A DNA stretch of 64,000 nt from Bacteroidota bacterium (GTDB lineage Bacteria > Bacteroidota > Bacteroidia > Chitinophagales > Chitinophagaceae), in the NCBI GenBank assembly GCA_023423405.1, contig JAFAFR010000059.1:1-64000 (forward strand). The letters run 5' to 3'. Of the stretch, positions 62,095-64,000 are shown one piece after another. Position numbers and translations under genes: made by a program. Within the stretch, counting starts at the first letter, position 1; each line of letters opens with the position of its first letter. The notes beneath the pieces are model-generated. The model was not told the origin of the DNA and ran no database searches. It worked only from the letters and a program-made list of their open reading frames with translations.

Positions 62095-62565
62095 TTAGAA
62101 AACTACCTGAATTTTTGTTTGTTTTATATTATCAAATAATAAGGAATGGGTGATCAGCTCCTTCTTTTTGTTTTTTCCCTTTGATTCTTCCAGCACGATA
62201 CCGTCTTCGGTCACTTCCTGCAGCAGGCCGGTGATCTTTGTACCGTCGTTCAGGGTCACTTCGGCGTGCCGGCCCTGGTTCTTTTTGTACTGGCGCCACA
62301 TTTTAAGGGGCTCGTCCAGGCCGGGAGAAGAAACTTCCAGCGAAAAATCCCCTTCGGGAAACCAGCCGGCCTCTTCTATCTTTTTATAGAGTGCCCGGTT
62401 ATAGAAGGCGCAGCGGGCAATATTCACGCCGGAATCCGCGTCCAGGAATACTTTGATGTTGTGGGTGGGTTTTATCCGCACTTCCACCAGGAAATAATCC
62501 GGCTCCTCCTCCAGCAGCTCCGACAGGAACTGGCTGACCTCCTGTATCAGTGTTTCGTTTGTCAT
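62095..62565 (-). CDS. rimP: ribosome maturation factor RimP
   Basis: A 156-residue 30S assembly factor. Features: MTNETLIQEVSQFLSELLEE, FLVEVRIKPTHNIKVFLDAD with the GVNIARC motif, VSSPGLDEPLKMWRQYKKNQGR and a C-terminal SH3-like domain (VTLNDGTKITGLLQEVTEDG). The ATG at 62565 is chosen; a longer in-frame start would begin upstream of the promoter at 62620-62651. It is the first gene of rimP-nusA-infB and its leader contains a perfect hairpin at 62576-62599. Confidence 0.96.
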   Translation of the reverse strand: MTNETLIQEVSQFLSELLEEEPDYFLVEVRIKPTHNIKVFLDADSGVNIARCAFYNRALYKKIEEAGWFPEGDFSLEVSSPGLDEPLKMWRQYKKNQGRHAEVTLNDGTKITGLLQEVTEDGIVLEESKGKNKKKELITHSLLFDNIKQTKIQVVF

Positions 62566-62575
62566 GAAAATAGAA

Positions 62576-62599
62576 GAAGGGAACGCTTCCGTTCCCTTC
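62576..62599 (-). promoter_or_regulatory. hairpin in the rimP-nusA-infB leader
   Basis: GAAGGGAACG and CGTTCCCTTC pair perfectly over 10 bp around a 4-nt loop. The hairpin ends 10 nt before the rimP ATG and is followed by TTCTATTTTC. It lies inside the roughly 48-nt predicted leader. It could sequester the start region or act as an attenuator; neither is shown. Confidence 0.65.
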
Positions 62600-62619
62600 C
62601 GTTGATTCTTTAACCAGTG

Positions 62620-62651
62620 CAAATGTAGGAAGAAAGCGGATTGCTTCCAAA
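62620..62651 (-). promoter_or_regulatory. promoter of rimP-nusA-infB
   Basis: On the minus strand TTTG (62651-62648), a 20-nt spacer and TACATTTG (62627-62620) match both halves of the Bacteroidota promoter. Transcription should start near 62613. Confidence 0.75.
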
Positions 62652-62801
62652 TCTTCCACAGTCTCTTTAAACGCCGTTGCGCCTGTCTCACGTGCAGCCC
62701 CAATGTGCAGGGGGTGCCGCACAAATGCTTAGAAAATGCTAAGATTAGCGGCCGGCCGCACTGTTTCGTTGCAGCGGCAAGGCCGGTGGCCGGAAAGGGA
62801 T

Positions 62802-62809
62802 TATCTTTG
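62802..62809 (+). promoter_or_regulatory. -7 element for the DUF4834 gene
   Basis: TATCTTTG fits TAnnTTTG and ends 7 nt before the ATG at 62817, so the leader would be only one or two bases. No -33 half at normal spacing. Confidence 0.45.
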
Positions 62810-62816
62810 CAGGGCT

Positions 62817-63083
62817 ATGCTGAAGACAATTCTCCTGGTACTGCTGGCTTATATAGCCTACCGGTTCATTTTCGGTTTTGTTATCCCGGTTAGCCGCGCT
62901 ACGCGGAACATGCGCCGCCAGTTCAAAGCGGCCCAGGAACAGATGGAGGAGCAAATGCGCGCGCAGCAGGGTTACCAGCAGGGCGGCAGCCAGGACAGGG
63001 AAGCCACGATTAACGGGGCTGCTCCTGATCAGCGGACAAAAGAGATAAAAAAAGAATACATCGATTTCGAAGAGATTAAATAG
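62817..63083 (+). CDS. DUF4834 family small membrane protein
   Basis: An 88-residue protein: one N-terminal membrane helix (MLKTILLVLLAYIAYRFIFG) and a charged cytoplasmic tail rich in Gln and Glu, ending KKEYIDFEEIK. The helix-tail plan and the DFEEIK ending match DUF4834 proteins of Bacteroidota. Function unknown. Divergent from rimP. Confidence 0.82.
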   Translation: MLKTILLVLLAYIAYRFIFGFVIPVSRATRNMRRQFKAAQEQMEEQMRAQQGYQQGGSQDREATINGAAPDQRTKEIKKEYIDFEEIK

Positions 63084-63160
63084 ATTTTAATCTTGCTTTT
63101 TTCGGGTTTCCTTAACTTGCCGGCTTTCAAAATTACCCAAACCCTGAAAAGCCAAAACCT

Positions 63161-64000
63161 ATGCATTCCTTCCGTTCCGGCCTGTTCGCTGTTCTTTGCC
63201 TCTTTGCTGCTACGGTTTCCTGCCGCAAACACGAACCCGGCCCTTCTGTTCCGCCTGCCATCAATGCAATCAAAGTAAAATCCGCCGGTGCACGTCCCGT
63301 GCTGATAAAGGAACTGGAAGGAAGCATCCAGTCCGACTCTATTTATTTCTACGTTCCCGAAGGCATTAACCTCAACGATGTTATACTGAGCTGTGACTAC
63401 CAGGGCGGTTCTCTTTACGTGAATGGCGCACCTGTTACAACTGCCGAAATCCGTGTGCAGCTCAGCGATCTTTCGCGGCTGTCGGTGGTTGCTCCCTCCG
63501 GCGAAGAGATCGTATACACGCTTGCTTTGAACAACTATCATGAAGAGGCATTGGTGGTCGACTCCTTTGTGGTGGAAAAATCGAAGAACCCCGACCTGCT
63601 GGAAGATATTGTGTTTCGTATAAAAGACGATACCATTTTTGGCGCCCTGCGCAGCCACATCACCAGCTTCCTGCCAACCATCACCACCAAGGCGACAGAA
63701 ATACTGGTGAATCGCCAGCCCTTCGATTCTGCAACTATCCAACTGACCAATGCCGGCATATCGCGTTTTTCTCTTGTCAGCGCCAATGGGTTCCGGAAGA
63801 GTTATGTCCTGGCAATAGAACAATTGCCGGCCTTTCCCCATGTTTTTATCAATACAGAAAACAGCCTTCCCGTTGTGAGTAAGGAAACCTACCTGAAAGC
63901 GGATCTCCTGGTGGATGGCGTTGCATTATTTTCGAACTATACCGGCCCCACCAGTATCAAGGGACGGGGCAATTCCACCTTTACCTTCCCTAAAAAACCC
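63161..64000 (+). CDS. CotH-type lipoprotein, truncated at the window end
   Basis: The first 280 codons of a longer gene, open to the right edge. A lipobox ends at C21 (AATVSC). After it come beta-sandwich domains (about 28-115 and 120-200) typical of the N-terminus of Bacteroidota CotH proteins, then IKGRGNSTFTFPKKP, the motif that opens the CotH kinase-like domain. Family members are atypical kinases or spore-coat-like proteins; in this phylum they are secreted and of unclear role. The rest of the kinase domain lies outside the window. Confidence 0.8.
   Translation, partial: MHSFRSGLFAVLCLFAATVSCRKHEPGPSVPPAINAIKVKSAGARPVLIKELEGSIQSDSIYFYVPEGINLNDVILSCDYQGGSLYVNGAPVTTAEIRVQLSDLSRLSVVAPSGEEIVYTLALNNYHEEALVVDSFVVEKSKNPDLLEDIVFRIKDDTIFGALRSHITSFLPTITTKATEILVNRQPFDSATIQLTNAGISRFSLVSANGFRKSYVLAIEQLPAFPHVFINTENSLPVVSKETYLKADLLVDGVALFSNYTGPTSIKGRGNSTFTFPKKP

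Noticed and set aside
62748..62760. Palindromic GCGGCCGGCCGC upstream of the DUF4834 gene
   Set aside because: A short GC palindrome is likely by chance in this DNA; it does not sit at a promoter or operator position that I can support.

Overview
The window is a contiguous piece of a chromosome from the phylum Bacteroidota, most likely family Chitinophagaceae (inference). The evidence is the content: DUF4290, DUF4834, DUF4920 and DUF6089/PorG-type proteins, GldC, a GldE-like protein, a cargo protein with a type IX secretion (T9SS) sorting domain, many SurA/OmpH/BamA envelope genes, and Bacteroidota-type promoters (TTTG about 17-20 nt upstream of TAnnTTTG). The DNA is moderately GC-rich and gene-dense. 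I see no rRNA, tRNA, CRISPR array, integrase or IS transposase. It reads mainly as core genome with a small accessory stretch around 26.5-36.5 kb.

Layout. 1-821 holds no convincing gene; a superoxide dismutase and a lipoprotein follow. 2.1-3.0 kb carries yidD-rnpA-rpmH on the minus strand. A 237-bp element with G-rich inverted ends (3164-3400) separates rpmH from murI. 3.4-16.5 kb is one long minus-strand series: glycosyltransferase, gldC, yqeY, cvpA, alpha/beta hydrolase, CBS protein, a one-POTRA barrel protein, nadK, a PorG-like protein, uppS, bamA, two ompH/skp genes and murI. This is mostly outer-membrane assembly and cell-wall precursor supply. 16.6-20.5 kb reads rightward: DUF4290, murA (overlapping by 4 bp, with Asp in place of the usual catalytic Cys), gmk and a GldE/CorC-like membrane protein, meeting recA head-on.

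21.8-36.5 kb is a mixed region of exported or surface proteins: tricorn-type protease, DUF4920 protein, OmpA lipoprotein, GH18 chitinase, a T9SS-exported SGNH esterase, an ECF sigma factor with a membrane partner, two NTF2-like proteins, an ArsC/Spx-like protein, and a lipoprotein followed by a secreted protein with a caspase-like His-Cys dyad. 36.5-49.7 kb holds a PcrA/UvrD helicase, a promoter-hairpin-terminator unit that looks like a small RNA or leader (39175-39354), a GH25 lysozyme back-to-back with a radical SAM/SPASM protein, MarR coupled to a GHL10 enzyme, a mycobacterial-type AhpC/AhpD pair, rpoN, a PAP2-like protein and an L,D-transpeptidase-like protein. 49.8-63.1 kb contains a MATE exporter, a soluble 1416-residue PAS/GAF histidine kinase with its NarL-type regulator, a SurA-like chaperone and the rimP-nusA-infB operon, whose leader has a perfect 10-bp hairpin next to the rimP start. 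The right edge cuts a CotH-type lipoprotein.

The items most worth a second look are the caspase-like protein, the RNA unit at 39.2 kb, the inverted G-rich repeats, the MurA active-site change and the rimP leader hairpin.
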